The notes: generated by a model not told the origin, from the sequence alone. 64,000 nt of DNA from Providencia stuartii (GCF_029277985.1 NZ_CP119546.1:2604001-2668000), one strand, 5' to 3'; numbered from the stretch's first letter, positions 17,613 to 28,072 are shown. Translations and numbers: made by a program.

Positions 17613-17823
17613 AAAAATAAATCAGTAAGTTAGCTTTAGTGATTTAGGTTACAATAACAATAATTTGCATAAAAAATGAGATCTAATTCACAATATAATT
17701 GGATTAAACACCAGACCGTCGCCTATTCTTAATACAATGTGTTGCGCAACTTTTAATATTCTGCGCACCGTAAATAAGCCGGCGACGATACCGATTTCCT
17801 TTATAACCTTTAGATAGACTGCC

Positions 17824-19236
17824 ATGAAAAAAACCAAAATTGTTTGTACCATCGGCCCAAAAACCGAATCAGAAGAAAAATTGAGTCAACTTCTTGATGC
17901 AGGCATGAATGTCATGCGTCTTAACTTCTCCCACGGCGACTATGAAGAACATGGTCAACGTATCAAAAACCTACGCGCAGTCTGTGCGAGAACAGGCAAA
18001 CAAGCCGCTATCCTGCTTGATACTAAAGGACCAGAAATCCGCACAATGAAACTCGAAGGCGGTAATGACGTTTCTTTAGTCGCTGGTCAAACTTTCACAT
18101 TCACGACAGACACCTCAGTCATCGGTAATAAAGATAAAGTTGCCGTAACCTATGCGGGTTTAACGTCTGATCTGAATGCTGGTGATACCGTTTTAGTTGA
18201 TGATGGTTTGATTGGTATGAAAGTGAAAGATGTCACCGCAACAGAAGTTATCTGTGAAGTCTTAAATAATGGTGACTTAGGCGAGAAAAAAGGCGTTAAC
18301 CTACCAGGCGTATCTATCGGCCTACCTGCTCTCGCAGAAAAAGATAAAGAAGACTTGGTGTTTGGTTGTGAACAAGGCGTTGATTTTGTCGCTGCCTCTT
18401 TTATCCGTAAACGTTCTGACGTTGAAGAAATTCGTGCGCATCTGAAAAAACATGGCGGCGAGAATATTCAAATTATCTCAAAAATTGAGAACCAAGAAGG
18501 TTTAAATAATTTTGATGAGATCCTTGAAGCTTCTGACGGTATCATGGTTGCTCGTGGGGATTTGGGTGTTGAGATCCCAGTAGAAGAAGTCATTTTCGCG
18601 CAAAAAATGATGATTGAAAAATGTATTGCTGCACGCAAAGTGGTTATCACAGCAACACAAATGTTAGATTCAATGATCAAAAACCCTCGCCCTACTCGTG
18701 CCGAAGCGGGTGACGTAGCGAACGCTATCCTCGATGGTACCGATGCCGTGATGCTTTCTGGTGAAAGTGCGAAAGGTAAATACCCTATTGAAGCAGTCAC
18801 TATCATGGCAACGATTTGTGAGCGTACTGACCGTGTTATGCCTTCACGTATCGATAACCAAAAACCTGGTCAGCGTTTACGCGTCACCGAAGCCGTTTGC
18901 CGTGGTGCAGTAGAAATGTCACAAAAATTGGAAGTACCACTGATCGTTGTGGCGACTTTCGGTGGTAAATCTGCAAAATCGGTCCGTAAATATTTCCCTA
19001 CCGCACCAATTTTAGCATTGACCACCAATGAAGAGACGGCGCGTCAGCTGTTATTGGTAAAAGGGGTTATTCCAATGATGGTCGGTGGATTCACATCAAC
19101 AGATGACTTCTATCGTGAAGGTAAACGTGCAGCGCTAAATAGTGGTCTCGCTAAAGAAGGTGATGCCATTGTCATGGTTTCTGGCGCACTCGTACCAAGT
19201 GGAACAACAAATACTTCATCAGTACACGTTTTATAA
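17824..19236 (+). CDS. pykF: pyruvate kinase I
   Basis: PykF converts phosphoenolpyruvate and ADP to pyruvate and ATP, the last step of glycolysis; the type I enzyme is activated by fructose 1,6-bisphosphate. The protein has 470 residues, the E. coli PykF length. It starts [18 protein letters not shown]. The active-site block [24 protein letters not shown] and [16 protein letters not shown] are intact, as is [21 protein letters not shown] Cra-like operator precedes the gene, and ppsA, which catalyses the reverse conversion, lies 14 kb away. Confidence 0.98.
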   Translation: MKKTKIVCTIGPKTESEEKLSQLLDAGMNVMRLNFSHGDYEEHGQRIKNLRAVCARTGKQAAILLDTKGPEIRTMKLEGGNDVSLVAGQTFTFTTDTSVIGNKDKVAVTYAGLTSDLNAGDTVLVDDGLIGMKVKDVTATEVICEVLNNGDLGEKKGVNLPGVSIGLPALAEKDKEDLVFGCEQGVDFVAASFIRKRSDVEEIRAHLKKHGGENIQIISKIENQEGLNNFDEILEASDGIMVARGDLGVEIPVEEVIFAQKMMIEKCIAARKVVITATQMLDSMIKNPRPTRAEAGDVANAILDGTDAVMLSGESAKGKYPIEAVTIMATICERTDRVMPSRIDNQKPGQRLRVTEAVCRGAVEMSQKLEVPLIVVATFGGKSAKSVRKYFPTAPILALTTNEETARQLLLVKGVIPMMVGGFTSTDDFYREGKRAALNSGLAKEGDAIVMVSGALVPSGTTNTSSVHVL

Positions 19237-19288
19237 TCGTAATATTACCTATAGCATGACTTTACTATAGGCACTCCGATTATCTTTG

Positions 19289-19321
19289 AAACGGGAAAAA
19301 CTCACTTTTTCCCGTTTTTTT
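19289..19321 (+). terminator. terminator of pykF
   Basis: AACGGGAAAAA (19290-19300), loop CTCAC, and TTTTTCCCGTT (19306-19316) followed by more T's. A shorter hairpin CCTATAG/CTATAGG (19248-19271) lies just before it. Confidence 0.92.
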
Positions 19322-19780
19322 ATTTATCTCCGACATTTCAATAACACAATTCACAGGACTTTGTCCTAGCGCAATAAACAGGTCGTCGTTATCCGCTAAT
19401 TTCAGACTAATACTATTCGTCTAATATAGAAGGCTATTTTGGTTTAACATAAAATGCTTTCATTAGATAACTTTTTAATTTATGACATTATTGCAATCTA
19501 TTATTCATTTGCTATATTAGACTAATATCTGAGAGCTAACTGAGTTCTACCGAGTAATAGCCTTGAGAGTTAAAAATTAATTTTCTTATTTTTCCTACTA
19601 TCTGGCGTAAAGTATTTCTAGCAAAACTGGAAATTAAGTACTAGCATAAGACTAAGTGGGTACCATTCCACAACACATTAAGTGTTAAAGTGGATAAGTA
19701 GATGTGGAGCAATCTAATATCTATTTTGTTGGTAGCTTACTTTGATATTTTCAAGATAAATCTATCTAGAGGGTAAAATA
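19322..19780. other. pykF-lpp intergenic region
   Basis: About 460 bp of AT-rich DNA that must contain the strong lpp promoter. TTGCAA with TATATT about 16 nt downstream (near 19489-19516) is a possible promoter, but it is far from lpp; the proximal promoter could not be assigned. The final stretch CTAGAGGGTA just before the lpp ATG is the same as in the E. coli lpp leader. No gene was seen. Confidence 0.45.
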
Positions 19781-20017
19781 ATGATTCGTACTAAAATTGT
19801 ACTGGGCTCTATCGTATTAGCTTCAGCATTACTGGCGGGTTGTTCTAACAGCACTGAAGTGCAAAAACTCTCTTCAGACGTGCAAACTCTGAATGGTAAA
19901 GTTGATCAACTGAGCAACGATGTTCAGACTATCCGTGCTGAAGTACAAGCTGCACAACAAGAAGCAGCTCGTGCTAACCAACGTCTTGATAACCAAGTTC
20001 GTTCTTACAAAAAGTAA
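19781..20017 (+). CDS. lpp: major outer membrane (Braun) lipoprotein Lpp
   Basis: Lpp is the abundant trimeric coiled-coil lipoprotein that links the outer membrane to peptidoglycan. The 78-residue precursor has a signal peptide ending in the lipobox LAGC (Cys21), leaving a 58-residue mature chain as in E. coli. Heptad repeats run through [20 protein letters not shown]. The C-terminus is SYKK, so the terminal lysine needed for attachment to diaminopimelate is kept, although the last residues differ from the E. coli KYRK. GAGGG precedes the ATG. The convergent neighbour ldtE is an L,D-transpeptidase. Confidence 0.97.
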   Translation: MIRTKIVLGSIVLASALLAGCSNSTEVQKLSSDVQTLNGKVDQLSNDVQTIRAEVQAAQQEAARANQRLDNQVRSYKK

Positions 20018-20073
20018 GTTTAAATTAGCTGCGATATAGCAAGTATGTTTTGATATCGTACAATAAATAATAA

Positions 20074-20106
20074 TAAGAGGGCCTAATTTTTAGGCCCTTA
20101 TTTTTT
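20074..20106 (+). terminator. terminator of lpp
   Basis: AGGGCCTAA (20078-20086) pairs with TTAGGCCCT (20090-20098), followed by TATTTTTT. It lies between lpp and convergent ldtE. Confidence 0.92.
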
Positions 20107-20123
20107 GTACTTTAAAACCCCAA

Positions 20124-21197
20124 TCAGTGGCTTTCAGACTCCTGATACACAGGCTGAGGCTGTGTAATGGTAAACTGATCGATCGGTTTTAATTCAGGAT
20201 AATGCCCCTGATCAGAAGCTTCCTCACTCTTTTCTGGTCCGTTGACTGCGTATTCAGGCTCATATTGTCTCTCTACGCCCTGCTCTACATTCACCTTCAC
20301 AGGCAACCCTGAACGTCTTGCCAGCTCTTTTTCCACTAAGGATTTATCAATGCCTTCATTCTCAAGGAAACGTTTGAAATCATCAGATAGCGGGATAGGC
20401 ATCGTTTGGGGATCATCTGTCGCTTTCTTCGAAAGGGGTTGGTGTACTTCAATATAGTAGCTACCATCTGGCTCTTTGGAATACTTAACAGGCTGGTTAA
20501 TAACCTGAACGCGCGTTCCTTTAGGTACCGTTTTAAACAAGGCTTCAATATCATCAGGGCGTAAACGAATACATCCCGAGCTCACACGCATACCAATCCC
20601 AAAATCGGCATTAGTCCCATGAATTAAGTATTCACCTCTGCCGTAGGCTAAGCGTAGTGCATAGAGTCCCATTGGGTTATCTGGCCCAGCAGGTACTACC
20701 GCTGGTAATGTAATACCTTCTTTTGCATAATTTTTACGAATATTGGCTGTAGGTGTCCACGTCGGATCTTTAATTGATTGACTGACCGACGTCACCATTT
20801 CCGGTGTGTCACGACCTAATTGACCAATACCGATCGGGTAGACGACCACTTCTTGGCTACCAGCAGGATAGTAATAGAGCCTTAATTCAGCAAGGTTGAT
20901 AACAATGCCCGTTCTAGGCGTGGCGGGGAGTAACATTTGAGTTGGGATAATCAACTCTTTTCCCGCTTCCGGTAAATAAGGATCAGTACCTGGGTTCGCT
21001 TCTAACATCGCAAGTAAACCGATTTGATATTCACTGGCGATCATTTCTAGCGAACGCCCATCATCAGGTACGACATAACGCGCATTTTCCCCGATAAGAC
21101 GCGTATTGCTATCTGGTAATGGATAATCCATTGCTTGCACTGGCGACAGCAATGCACTCGCTATAAACAAACTTGCTACAGTTAACGCTTTCTTCAT
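20124..21197 (-). CDS. ldtE: L,D-transpeptidase LdtE (YnhG)
   Basis: LdtE forms meso-DAP to meso-DAP (3-3) crosslinks in peptidoglycan in the periplasm. The ATG at 21197-21195, with GGAG upstream, starts the signal peptide MKKALTVASLFIASALLSPVQA; total length is 357 residues. A LysM-like segment (about residues 40-90) precedes the YkuD domain, whose catalytic motif HGTN...SSGCIRL holds Cys209. The C-terminal tail of about 90 residues is charged and proline-rich. The lpp-ldtE-suf order matches E. coli. Confidence 0.93.
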   Translation of the reverse strand: MKKALTVASLFIASALLSPVQAMDYPLPDSNTRLIGENARYVVPDDGRSLEMIASEYQIGLLAMLEANPGTDPYLPEAGKELIIPTQMLLPATPRTGIVINLAELRLYYYPAGSQEVVVYPIGIGQLGRDTPEMVTSVSQSIKDPTWTPTANIRKNYAKEGITLPAVVPAGPDNPMGLYALRLAYGRGEYLIHGTNADFGIGMRVSSGCIRLRPDDIEALFKTVPKGTRVQVINQPVKYSKEPDGSYYIEVHQPLSKKATDDPQTMPIPLSDDFKRFLENEGIDKSLVEKELARRSGLPVKVNVEQGVERQYEPEYAVNGPEKSEEASDQGHYPELKPIDQFTITQPQPVYQESESH

Positions 21198-21430
21198 ACC
21201 GACTCCAGGGAATAATACCATATGCATACTCTAATTATTCAAGGTGCAACTTAAAGCCTCATGAGTATACCGTTTAGTGAGAGATGTACATAATAGCAAC
21301 TATATTACATATCTTTAATAGCTATTAAATATTTTAGGCTGTAACCGCTGCCGTGGGCTGACGAAACGACATACAATCATTAATGAATAGGTTAACAATT
21401 CACTTAAGTGCCGTTGATAGGAATAACACG

Positions 21431-21461
21431 AAAAAAGAGCAGGGAAATGCATTCCCCTGCT
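21431..21461 (-). terminator. terminator of sufE
   Basis: On the minus strand AGCAGGG and CCCTGCT (21461-21455 with 21444-21438) form a stem followed by CTTTTTT, starting 7 nt after the sufE stop. Confidence 0.85.
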
Positions 21462-21467
21462 TACCGC

Positions 21468-21884
21468 TTATTGTAACTCGGTTGCACGAGACAAAATGGT
21501 ACGGATCATTGCATTTAACCCTTGAGTGCGTGACGGGGTTAAATGCTGCTCTAAAGCAAGTTGCGAAAAAAATGCTTTTACATCTAACGACAGAATATCT
21601 GCTGCTGTTTTATCCTGAAAAAGAATAATGACTATTGCCACTAACCCTTTCACAATAGCTGCATCACTGTCACCAGCAAAATGAATGCGCCCATCCGCTT
21701 GCTTTTGCATGTCTATCCATACTTGGCTCTGACAACCTGCAATCAGGTTCTTGTCACTACGCTGTTGCTCTGTTAATGCCGTTAAACGTCCACCAAGCTC
21801 TATCATATACAGATAACGCTCTTCCCAGTTTTGGCAACGTGCAAAATTCCGTAGCAATTTATGTTCATCGGGTAAAGCAGGCAT
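21468..21884 (-). CDS. sufE: cysteine desulfuration protein SufE
   Basis: SufE accepts persulfide sulfur from SufS and passes it to the SufBCD scaffold. The 138-residue protein carries the acceptor Cys51 in [18 protein letters not shown] precedes the ATG. In E. coli sufE directly follows sufS in one operon. Here a 187-bp gap with a strong hairpin terminator lies between them, and a second terminator follows sufE, so sufE looks like a separate transcription unit. Its own promoter was not located with confidence. Confidence 0.95.
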   Translation of the reverse strand: MPALPDEHKLLRNFARCQNWEERYLYMIELGGRLTALTEQQRSDKNLIAGCQSQVWIDMQKQADGRIHFAGDSDAAIVKGLVAIVIILFQDKTAADILSLDVKAFFSQLALEQHLTPSRTQGLNAMIRTILSRATELQ

Positions 21885-22007
21885 ACTTCTTTCCTTAATA
21901 AGTCACAAATGTATCTAAGCTTAGTTGGCCTGATTAACGCTTTGTTTATTATCGATTCATGATGGAGATAAGGCTAACTCAGTACAAAACTCGTTATGCT
22001 AATAATT

Positions 22008-22034
22008 AAAAAAGCCAATCGTGATTGGCTTTTT
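22008..22034. terminator. bidirectional terminator between sufS and sufE
   Basis: AAAAAAGCCAAT and ATTGGCTTTTT form a hairpin with loop CGTG and T-runs on both strands. It should end sufABCDS transcripts before sufE. Confidence 0.85.
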
Positions 22035-22071
22035 CAGTCAATAATAACAAAAAATCATCAGGCGTTAATGC

Positions 22072-23310
22072 TTAGCCTAATAATTTTTTAATGCGCAGTA
22101 ATGCATCACATAAAGAGTCTATCTCTTCTTTCGTTGTATAGATACCCACGGATGCCCGACACATTGCAGGAACATTATAGCGCTCCATTAATGGCAGTGC
22201 ACAATGATGCCCAGTTCGAATGGCGATACCGTATTGATCTAAAAAAGAACCGACGTCATAAGCATGATGAACTCCCAGATTGAAAGCGATCACCCCTTCA
22301 CGCTGGTCGTTACCATATAACGTTAACGATGGAATCTGTTTCAGCTTTTCGGTGGCATACTCCATCACTGCTTTTTCATAAGCAAATGCGTCAGCTCTTC
22401 CTAAAGCATTCAGATAATCAAACGCTGCACCTAGGCCAATAATTGCGCTGACATTCGGGGTTCCTGCTTCAAAACGCCATGGCGCATCGGCATAGGTAAT
22501 ACCTTTCTTAAGGCTAACATGGCGGATCATTGCTCCACCCCCTTCCCATGGCGGCATCTTATCAAGAAGGGATTTTTTGCCATAAAGGATACCTATCCCT
22601 GTTGGCCCATACAATTTATGTCCAGAAAAAGTATAAAAATCACAATCTAAATCCTGCACATCAACAACACTGTGCATTGCGCCTTGAGCACCATCAACCA
22701 GTACATAAAGCTCTGCACCACGCTCGGCGGCAATCGCTCTTGCATCTTGAATAATGGTTTTCACAGGATTGACAGTACCGAGTACATTAGAGATATGAGT
22801 AAAGCTCAACAAGCGCGTATTCGCATCAATCAATGCGTCAAGTTTTGTTAACTCTAACTCACCATGATCAGAAACAGGAATGAGGCGAATTTCACAGCCG
22901 ATCTGCTCTGCCAATAAATACCAAGGAACGATATTGGCATGATGTTCCATCTCGGTAATGACAATATTGTCGCCTTTACCGATAAATTTGCGGCCAAAGG
23001 TGTTCGCTACCAAGTTAATTGCTTCTGTTGTTCCTTTAACAAAAACAATTTCCTCTGCTGAGGCGGCATGAATAAAATCCGCGGCTTTTTGGCGAACGTT
23101 TTCCATCATCGTTGTGGCTTGAGCACTAAGCGTATGTATGCCCCGATGTACCGCAGCATATTGATGCAACGTAAACTCGCTCTCTTTTTCAATCACCTGA
23201 AGAGGCTTTTGTGCACTAGCCGCGCTATCAAGATAAACCAAAGGATGATTATGGATACTTTGGGATAAGGCAGGAAAATCCTGCCTAACTGCTGCTACGT
23301 TGAATGTCAT
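22072..23310 (-). CDS. sufS: cysteine desulfurase SufS
   Basis: SufS is a PLP-dependent type II cysteine desulfurase that supplies sulfur for Fe-S cluster assembly under oxidative stress or iron limitation. The 412-residue protein shows the PLP lysine in [17 protein letters not shown] and the catalytic cysteine in [14 protein letters not shown]. It starts 7 nt after the sufD stop codon. Partner SufE is encoded downstream, beyond a terminator. Confidence 0.97.
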   Translation of the reverse strand: MTFNVAAVRQDFPALSQSIHNHPLVYLDSAASAQKPLQVIEKESEFTLHQYAAVHRGIHTLSAQATTMMENVRQKAADFIHAASAEEIVFVKGTTEAINLVANTFGRKFIGKGDNIVITEMEHHANIVPWYLLAEQIGCEIRLIPVSDHGELELTKLDALIDANTRLLSFTHISNVLGTVNPVKTIIQDARAIAAERGAELYVLVDGAQGAMHSVVDVQDLDCDFYTFSGHKLYGPTGIGILYGKKSLLDKMPPWEGGGAMIRHVSLKKGITYADAPWRFEAGTPNVSAIIGLGAAFDYLNALGRADAFAYEKAVMEYATEKLKQIPSLTLYGNDQREGVIAFNLGVHHAYDVGSFLDQYGIAIRTGHHCALPLMERYNVPAMCRASVGIYTTKEEIDSLCDALLRIKKLLG

Positions 23311-23317
23311 ACGCGTA

Positions 23318-24622
23318 TTAGACCTCTGCTAAGCGCTGACGAATATTCGCCATAACCGCTTGTTTGAGTTCTTCAGATTCGATCGATTCTGTCAATTCAG
23401 CTGCAAAAGCAATAATAATCATATGTTTTGCTGCTTTACCGTCGATCCCTCTCGAACGCAGGTAAAACAATTGTTCATCATCGATACGACCAACCGTTGC
23501 ACCATGTCCGCATTTCACATCATCAGCATAGATTTCTAATTGAGGCTTAGTATCAACTTCGGCCTTATCACCCAATAATAAGGTGTGATTACTCATTTGA
23601 CCATCTGTTTTCAACGCATCCGGAGCAACTTTGATCATGCCGTTGAAGACGGCTTTACTGCTATCCATCGCAATAACTTTATGTAGCTGACGGCTTTCGC
23701 AGTGACCGACATTATGTTCGAGATAGGTACGAGTATCGACAATTTCATTATCTTTAGGCAATAACATGCTATTCAATGAAAAGTCAGCATTTTCACCCGA
23801 TAACTGTGCGCTAGTATGGTGGCGAGTCAAAGTACCGCCAAGCAGAAAACTGCTGCTCAACACTTGGCTATCACGACCAACGACGATGTCATTATGCGCA
23901 AAATGTTGTGCTTGGTTATTCTCGTTATTCAATTTGAAGTGCTGATATTGTGCGTTATCGCCCACCTCAACCGTTAAACGACCACCCGTAAAGTGCGGTT
24001 TATCATTAACACTGACATAGTGCTCAATCACTTGTGCCTTGCTATTGGTATCCAATGTCATGTGATAACGATAATGACTGTGATTCACGGTTTCCTCATC
24101 ATCACCACTCGAAATATTCAGCAGATAAAGTGGTTTTGGTGCGATTTGGTTTGCACCGAGGTGAATAACAATCGGTTGTTGCGCAAGACTTTCTGTTAAA
24201 TGCAAGAAAACCTCTCCATTAACAGCATCTGGTAACATATCTTGGCTGTCTAATAACGCAACTTTGAACGGCCCCATATCAATTGAACTGAGTGTCGAAT
24301 TATAACGACCGTTAACAAGTACAATTCGGTAAGCATCGATAGGTAATGCCAATAACTCACATGCTTTTTCATCAACAACGTTTTCAGCAAAGCGATATTG
24401 AGTATTTAAGACCGTTTGCAATGGCGTATAATGCCAATCTTCATGACGAAAGGCAGGTAAGCCAACGTGGTTCGCTTTTTCCCAATGTGCTGCTGCATGC
24501 TGGGATTTATCCCCAGAACGTTGTTCGAAAAGTGTTGCAAAACGCGCCATTGCTTGCTCATTTAGTGCAGCGACCTGAGCACGTTTGTTTGCTCTTTCAC
24601 TGTTGGTCAATAAGCCAGCCAT
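23318..24622 (-). CDS. sufD: Fe-S cluster assembly protein SufD
   Basis: SufD pairs with SufB and SufC in the SufBC2D scaffold complex. The ATG at 24622-24620, preceded by GGAGG, gives 434 residues beginning [10 protein letters not shown]. coli SufD begins MAGLPNS. The start overlaps the end of sufC by 26 nt, an overlap also present in E. coli, and the frame upstream to 24694 is only sufC antisense-phase coding. The C-terminal SufBD-type beta-helix includes [13 protein letters not shown] and [22 protein letters not shown]. Confidence 0.95.
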   Translation of the reverse strand: MAGLLTNSERANKRAQVAALNEQAMARFATLFEQRSGDKSQHAAAHWEKANHVGLPAFRHEDWHYTPLQTVLNTQYRFAENVVDEKACELLALPIDAYRIVLVNGRYNSTLSSIDMGPFKVALLDSQDMLPDAVNGEVFLHLTESLAQQPIVIHLGANQIAPKPLYLLNISSGDDEETVNHSHYRYHMTLDTNSKAQVIEHYVSVNDKPHFTGGRLTVEVGDNAQYQHFKLNNENNQAQHFAHNDIVVGRDSQVLSSSFLLGGTLTRHHTSAQLSGENADFSLNSMLLPKDNEIVDTRTYLEHNVGHCESRQLHKVIAMDSSKAVFNGMIKVAPDALKTDGQMSNHTLLLGDKAEVDTKPQLEIYADDVKCGHGATVGRIDDEQLFYLRSRGIDGKAAKHMIIIAFAAELTESIESEELKQAVMANIRQRLAEV

Positions 24623-25343
24623 AACCTTGCTCCTCCAGTTTTTTCGCCAAGCTGAAATCACCTGATTTGATGATTTTCCCCTGATACAGTACATGCACGA
24701 AATCAGGTTTGACGTAATCCAGAATACGCTGGTAATGCGTCACGATAATAAAAGAACGTTCTGGAGAGCGCAGTGAGTTAACACCATTTGCAACAATCTT
24801 CAATGCATCAATATCCAAACCTGAATCGGTTTCGTCTAAGATACACAGCTGTGGCTCAAGAGCTGCCATCTGTAAAATATCATTACGTTTCTTTTCCCCC
24901 CCCGAAAAGCCAACATTCACTGAGCGAGTCAGTAGATCTTGTGGCATTTCAAGTAAGTCGATTTTATCTTCAATAAAATCTTGGAAATCAAAACGATCTA
25001 AGGGTTCTTGCTGACGATATTCACGTACCGCATTCACGGCTGTTTGCAAGAAAAACTGGTTACTCACACCCGGAATTTCAACCGGATATTGGAACGCTAA
25101 AAAGATACCTTCCCCTGCACGTTCTTCAGGGTCTAACTCGAGTAGATCTTTCCCTTTAAAGATCACCTCGCCGCCGTCAATCTCATATTCTTCACGGCCA
25201 GCTAACGTCGCAGATAACGTACTTTTACCGGAACCATTTGGGCCCATAATGGCGTGAACCTCACCCGGTTTAACTTCCAGTGATAAGCCCTTTAAAATTT
25301 CATTACCTTCTACACTTACATGTAAATTTTTAACACTTAACAT
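24597..25343 (-). CDS. sufC: Fe-S assembly ATPase SufC
   Basis: SufC is the ABC-type ATPase of the SufBC2D scaffold and is soluble, not a transporter. The 248-residue protein has Walker A GPNGSGKST, the signature region NVGFSGGEKKRNDIL and Walker B LCILDETDSGLDIDAL, the D-loop pattern typical of SufC. The unusual FSGGEKKR signature is normal for the family. The C-terminus YGWLIDQQ overlaps the sufD start. Confidence 0.97.
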   Translation of the reverse strand: MLSVKNLHVSVEGNEILKGLSLEVKPGEVHAIMGPNGSGKSTLSATLAGREEYEIDGGEVIFKGKDLLELDPEERAGEGIFLAFQYPVEIPGVSNQFFLQTAVNAVREYRQQEPLDRFDFQDFIEDKIDLLEMPQDLLTRSVNVGFSGGEKKRNDILQMAALEPQLCILDETDSGLDIDALKIVANGVNSLRSPERSFIIVTHYQRILDYVKPDFVHVLYQGKIIKSGDFSLAKKLEEQGYGWLIDQQ

Positions 25344-25388
25344 ATCAACATGCCTTTGGCGCTTTTGCGCATATAAACCTGATTGTGA

Positions 25389-26888
25389 TCAGCCGACGCT
25401 ATGTTCTAAGCTGATTGCCAGCAATTTCTGTGCCTCTACCGCAAACTCTAATGGAAGTTCCGAGAAAACATCTTTACAGAAACCATTTACGATCATTGAA
25501 ATCGCATCATCTTCACTAATTCCACGCTGTAAGCAGTAAAATAGCTGATCTTCCCCAATACGGGAGGTGGTTGCTTCGTGCTCGAGTTGCGCAGTGTTGT
25601 TTTTGACTTCAACATAAGGGAAGGTATGTGCTCCACACTGAGTTCCAATTAACATTGAGTCACACTGAGTGAAATTGCGTGCATTATGAGCGCTTGGTAA
25701 TATTTTGACTAAGCCGCGATAGCTGTTTTGACTTTTACCGGCGGATATACCTTTAGAAATGATCGTAGAACGGGTATTTTTCCCGATATGGATCATTTTT
25801 GTTCCCGTGTCCGCTTGCTGATTACCGTTCGTGAGTGCGACAGAGAAAAATTCACCAACAGAGTTATCCCCTTTTAAGATAACGCTTGGGTATTTCCATG
25901 TGATAGCCGAGCCTGTTTCAGACTGCGTCCATGACATTTTCGAATTTTCACCTTCACATAACGCGCGCTTGGTCACAAAGTTAAGGATGCCCCCTTCCTC
26001 ACTGTCTCCACCTGAAAACCAGTTTTGTACAGTTGAGTATTTGACTTCGGCATCTTTATGAATAATAACTTCCACGACCGCGGCATGCAGCTGATAGCTA
26101 TCACGCACAGGTGCAGAGCATCCTTCGATGTAGCTAACATAGCTACCTTCGTCGGCAATCAAAATAGTCCGTTCGAATTGCCCTGTTTTTGCGGCATTAA
26201 TACGGAAATAAGTCGAAAGTTCCATAGGGCAGCGTACCCCTTTCGGGATATAGACAAAGGTGCCATCTGATGCAACTGCTGCATTTAAAGCGGCAAAGAA
26301 GTTATCGTGACTGGATACGACAGTACCTAAGTACTTTTGCACCAGCTCAGGATACTCTTGAATTGCTTCGCTGAATGAACAGAAAATAATACCGTGTTTC
26401 GCAAGATCATCACGATATGTAGTAGAAACAGACACTGAGTCAAAAATCGCATCCACAGCAACGGCTTTCCCCTCACGTACAGGAACCCCTAACTGATTAA
26501 ATGCTTCTTCAACTTCAGCTGTCAGGTAATTATTCGTTTCTGTCACGCCAGTTGCTTGTGTCGCACCGGTTTGCGAGCCACAACTATCGTCACACGAACC
26601 ACAAGACGGTGCTGAGTAATAACTGTAGTCTTGATAATCTAAATTTGGGTAATGGGCTTTTAACCAATGTGGCTCTTCCATACCTTTCCAATGATGATAA
26701 GCATCAAGGCGGAATTTTAGCATCCACTCTGGTTCATTACGTTTCGCGGAAATAGCCCGGACAACATCTTCGTTGATCCCTTTGGCCATTTCATCTGTCG
26801 CGACATTTGTAAAAAAGCCTTCTTTATAACGCTGGTCATTAAGCCAGCTTTGAACTTCATCGCCAATTTCTACATTGCTCTGAGACAT
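25389..26888 (-). CDS. sufB: Fe-S cluster assembly protein SufB
   Basis: SufB is the scaffold subunit on which the nascent cluster forms. The protein has 499 residues, close to the E. coli length. It has the [13 protein letters not shown] cysteine cluster near residue 100, [20 protein letters not shown], and the C-terminal core with [20 protein letters not shown] and [16 protein letters not shown]. The gene follows sufA by 16 bp on the minus strand. Confidence 0.97.
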   Translation of the reverse strand: MSQSNVEIGDEVQSWLNDQRYKEGFFTNVATDEMAKGINEDVVRAISAKRNEPEWMLKFRLDAYHHWKGMEEPHWLKAHYPNLDYQDYSYYSAPSCGSCDDSCGSQTGATQATGVTETNNYLTAEVEEAFNQLGVPVREGKAVAVDAIFDSVSVSTTYRDDLAKHGIIFCSFSEAIQEYPELVQKYLGTVVSSHDNFFAALNAAVASDGTFVYIPKGVRCPMELSTYFRINAAKTGQFERTILIADEGSYVSYIEGCSAPVRDSYQLHAAVVEVIIHKDAEVKYSTVQNWFSGGDSEEGGILNFVTKRALCEGENSKMSWTQSETGSAITWKYPSVILKGDNSVGEFFSVALTNGNQQADTGTKMIHIGKNTRSTIISKGISAGKSQNSYRGLVKILPSAHNARNFTQCDSMLIGTQCGAHTFPYVEVKNNTAQLEHEATTSRIGEDQLFYCLQRGISEDDAISMIVNGFCKDVFSELPLEFAVEAQKLLAISLEHSVG

Positions 26889-26904
26889 AATCTGACTTCA
26901 CATA

Positions 26905-27285
26905 TTAAATACCAAAGCTTTCACCACACCCACAGGCATGTTGCGCTTTCGGATTATTGAATTTAAATATACGATTAAGACCTTCTTGGACATAATCGAT
27001 CACTGTGCCATCGATAAATGGCATTGCTTCTTTAGGTACAAATAGACATGCACCATCGTGCTCAAAGAGTAAATGGTTCTCTGTTGGGTTTTCTATCATT
27101 TCGAAAACATAGCCAAAACCGGCGCAGCCTGACTGTTTAACTCCCAGCGAAAGCCCTTTAGTTTCAGGATGTTGTTCCATCAATTTTTTGATTTGTTTCG
27201 CTGCGCTGTCAGTCAGGTTAACACCCTGCCAATTCGTTTCATCTATAGAAAAAGTTTCTACATTGTCATTCATTTTTGCAGTCAT
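26905..27285 (-). CDS. sufA: A-type Fe-S carrier SufA
   Basis: SufA is an A-type carrier that moves clusters from SufBCD to apoproteins. I placed the start at ATG 27285-27283, with GGGG 7 nt upstream, giving 126 residues. A start at 27273 is possible, and the further open frame to 27336 lacks homology. The three ligand cysteines are in VKQSGCAGFGY and HACGCGESFGI. It is the first gene of the suf cluster; a promoter with an IscR-like site lies just upstream. Confidence 0.94.
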   Translation of the reverse strand: MTAKMNDNVETFSIDETNWQGVNLTDSAAKQIKKLMEQHPETKGLSLGVKQSGCAGFGYVFEMIENPTENHLLFEHDGACLFVPKEAMPFIDGTVIDYVQEGLNRIFKFNNPKAQHACGCGESFGI

Positions 27286-27348
27286 ATTGACCCCACAATT
27301 TTCATGGCTTTTCAGCCAGTTATCAGGAGAATTCACTCCGTTTGTACT

Positions 27349-27397
27349 ATGGTAGCGATAACCCTTGTCACTTCAACCATTTGTTTTGAAAGGTTAT
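27349..27397 (-). promoter_or_regulatory. suf promoter with IscR type-2-like site
   Basis: On the minus strand TTGAAG (27376-27371) and TACCAT (27354-27349) are 16 nt apart. Overlapping the -35 element, 27397-27373 matches six of the nine fixed positions of the IscR type-2 pattern, including CC and GG separated by 13 nt. IscR activates suf in E. coli; Fur and OxyR sites were not recognised here. Confidence 0.5.
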
Positions 27398-27618
27398 ACC
27401 TATTTCAGTCTATTTTTTAGGCATTGTGAGCCTATTTATTAGGCAAACAGAGCAAGAAGCTATTCTAACTTATTAAATATTAACGATTAAAAAAAGTTAC
27501 ATTTTTTTTAATATTATGTACTCATCAATACATTTAAATGGCACAAATTAATAAACATACATTTATTATACAACTTAATTTACTCAACAAGAATTGAAAT
27601 TATAATGAAATAGTTGAA

Positions 27619-27649
27619 GTAACCTCAACTCGATATGAATTGAGGTTAA
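27619..27649 (-). terminator. terminator of ydiJ-menI
   Basis: TAACCTCAA (27620-27628) pairs with TTGAGGTTA (27640-27648), starting 7 nt after the menI stop on the minus strand. The following stretch is moderately T-rich. Confidence 0.65.
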
Positions 27650-27655
27650 CGAGGA

Positions 27656-28072
27656 TTAATCAGAGAGTACTGCTGTTGTTAATCGAGAAGTACAACACAG
27701 TTGCCCTTTCTCATTGAAAATATCAATGTTCCAGACCTGCTGACGACGTCCAAGGTGAATCGGTTTACAAATACCTTTAACCGTACCTTGTGTCGCTGAA
27801 CGAATATGATTGGCATTAATTTCAAGGCCAACAACACGCTGTTCACCTTCACTGCACAGATAACCTGCTATTGACCCCAATGACTCCGCCAAAACCACTG
27901 AGGCGCCACCATGTAATAATCCAAATGGTTGCTTGGTACGCTGATCAACAGGCATCGTTCCTTCAATATAATCATCACCATAACCTGTGATTTCAATGCC
28001 GAGATGGCCTAACATACAGTTTTTTGCCATTTCCGACATATGGTCAAGCGTAAATTTACGTTTCCAAATCAT
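27656..28072 (-). CDS. menI: 1,4-dihydroxy-2-naphthoyl-CoA hydrolase MenI (YdiI)
   Basis: MenI is a hotdog-fold thioesterase that releases 1,4-dihydroxy-2-naphthoate in menaquinone biosynthesis. The 138-residue protein has the family motif PFGLLHGGASVVLAESLGS with the HGG segment and the catalytic glutamate. Its ATG overlaps the ydiJ stop by 4 nt (ATGA), so the two are translationally coupled. The same neighbours occur in E. coli. Confidence 0.94.
   Translation of the reverse strand: MIWKRKFTLDHMSEMAKNCMLGHLGIEITGYGDDYIEGTMPVDQRTKQPFGLLHGGASVVLAESLGSIAGYLCSEGEQRVVGLEINANHIRSATQGTVKGICKPIHLGRRQQVWNIDIFNEKGQLCCTSRLTTAVLSD

Larger units (their letters stand above)
17415..17823. other. tRNA-pykF intergenic region
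   Basis: About 400 bp carrying the pykF promoter and a Cra-like operator. Two identical 13-mers TGTTGCGCAACTT, each with the palindrome GTTGCGCAAC, lie at 17481-17493 and 17740-17752 on either side of them. No gene was seen. Confidence 0.6.
27286..27655. other. menI-sufA intergenic region
   Basis: About 370 bp holding the suf promoter and IscR-like site near 27349-27397 and the menI terminator at 27619-27649. The stretch in between is AT-rich with no gene seen. E. coli has the sRNA gene rydB near this position, but nothing resembling it was recognised. Confidence 0.5.

Noticed and set aside
23318..27655. Several plus-strand open frames of 60-92 codons across the suf genes
   Set aside because: They are antisense to intact, highly conserved genes and lack ribosome binding sites or recognisable products.
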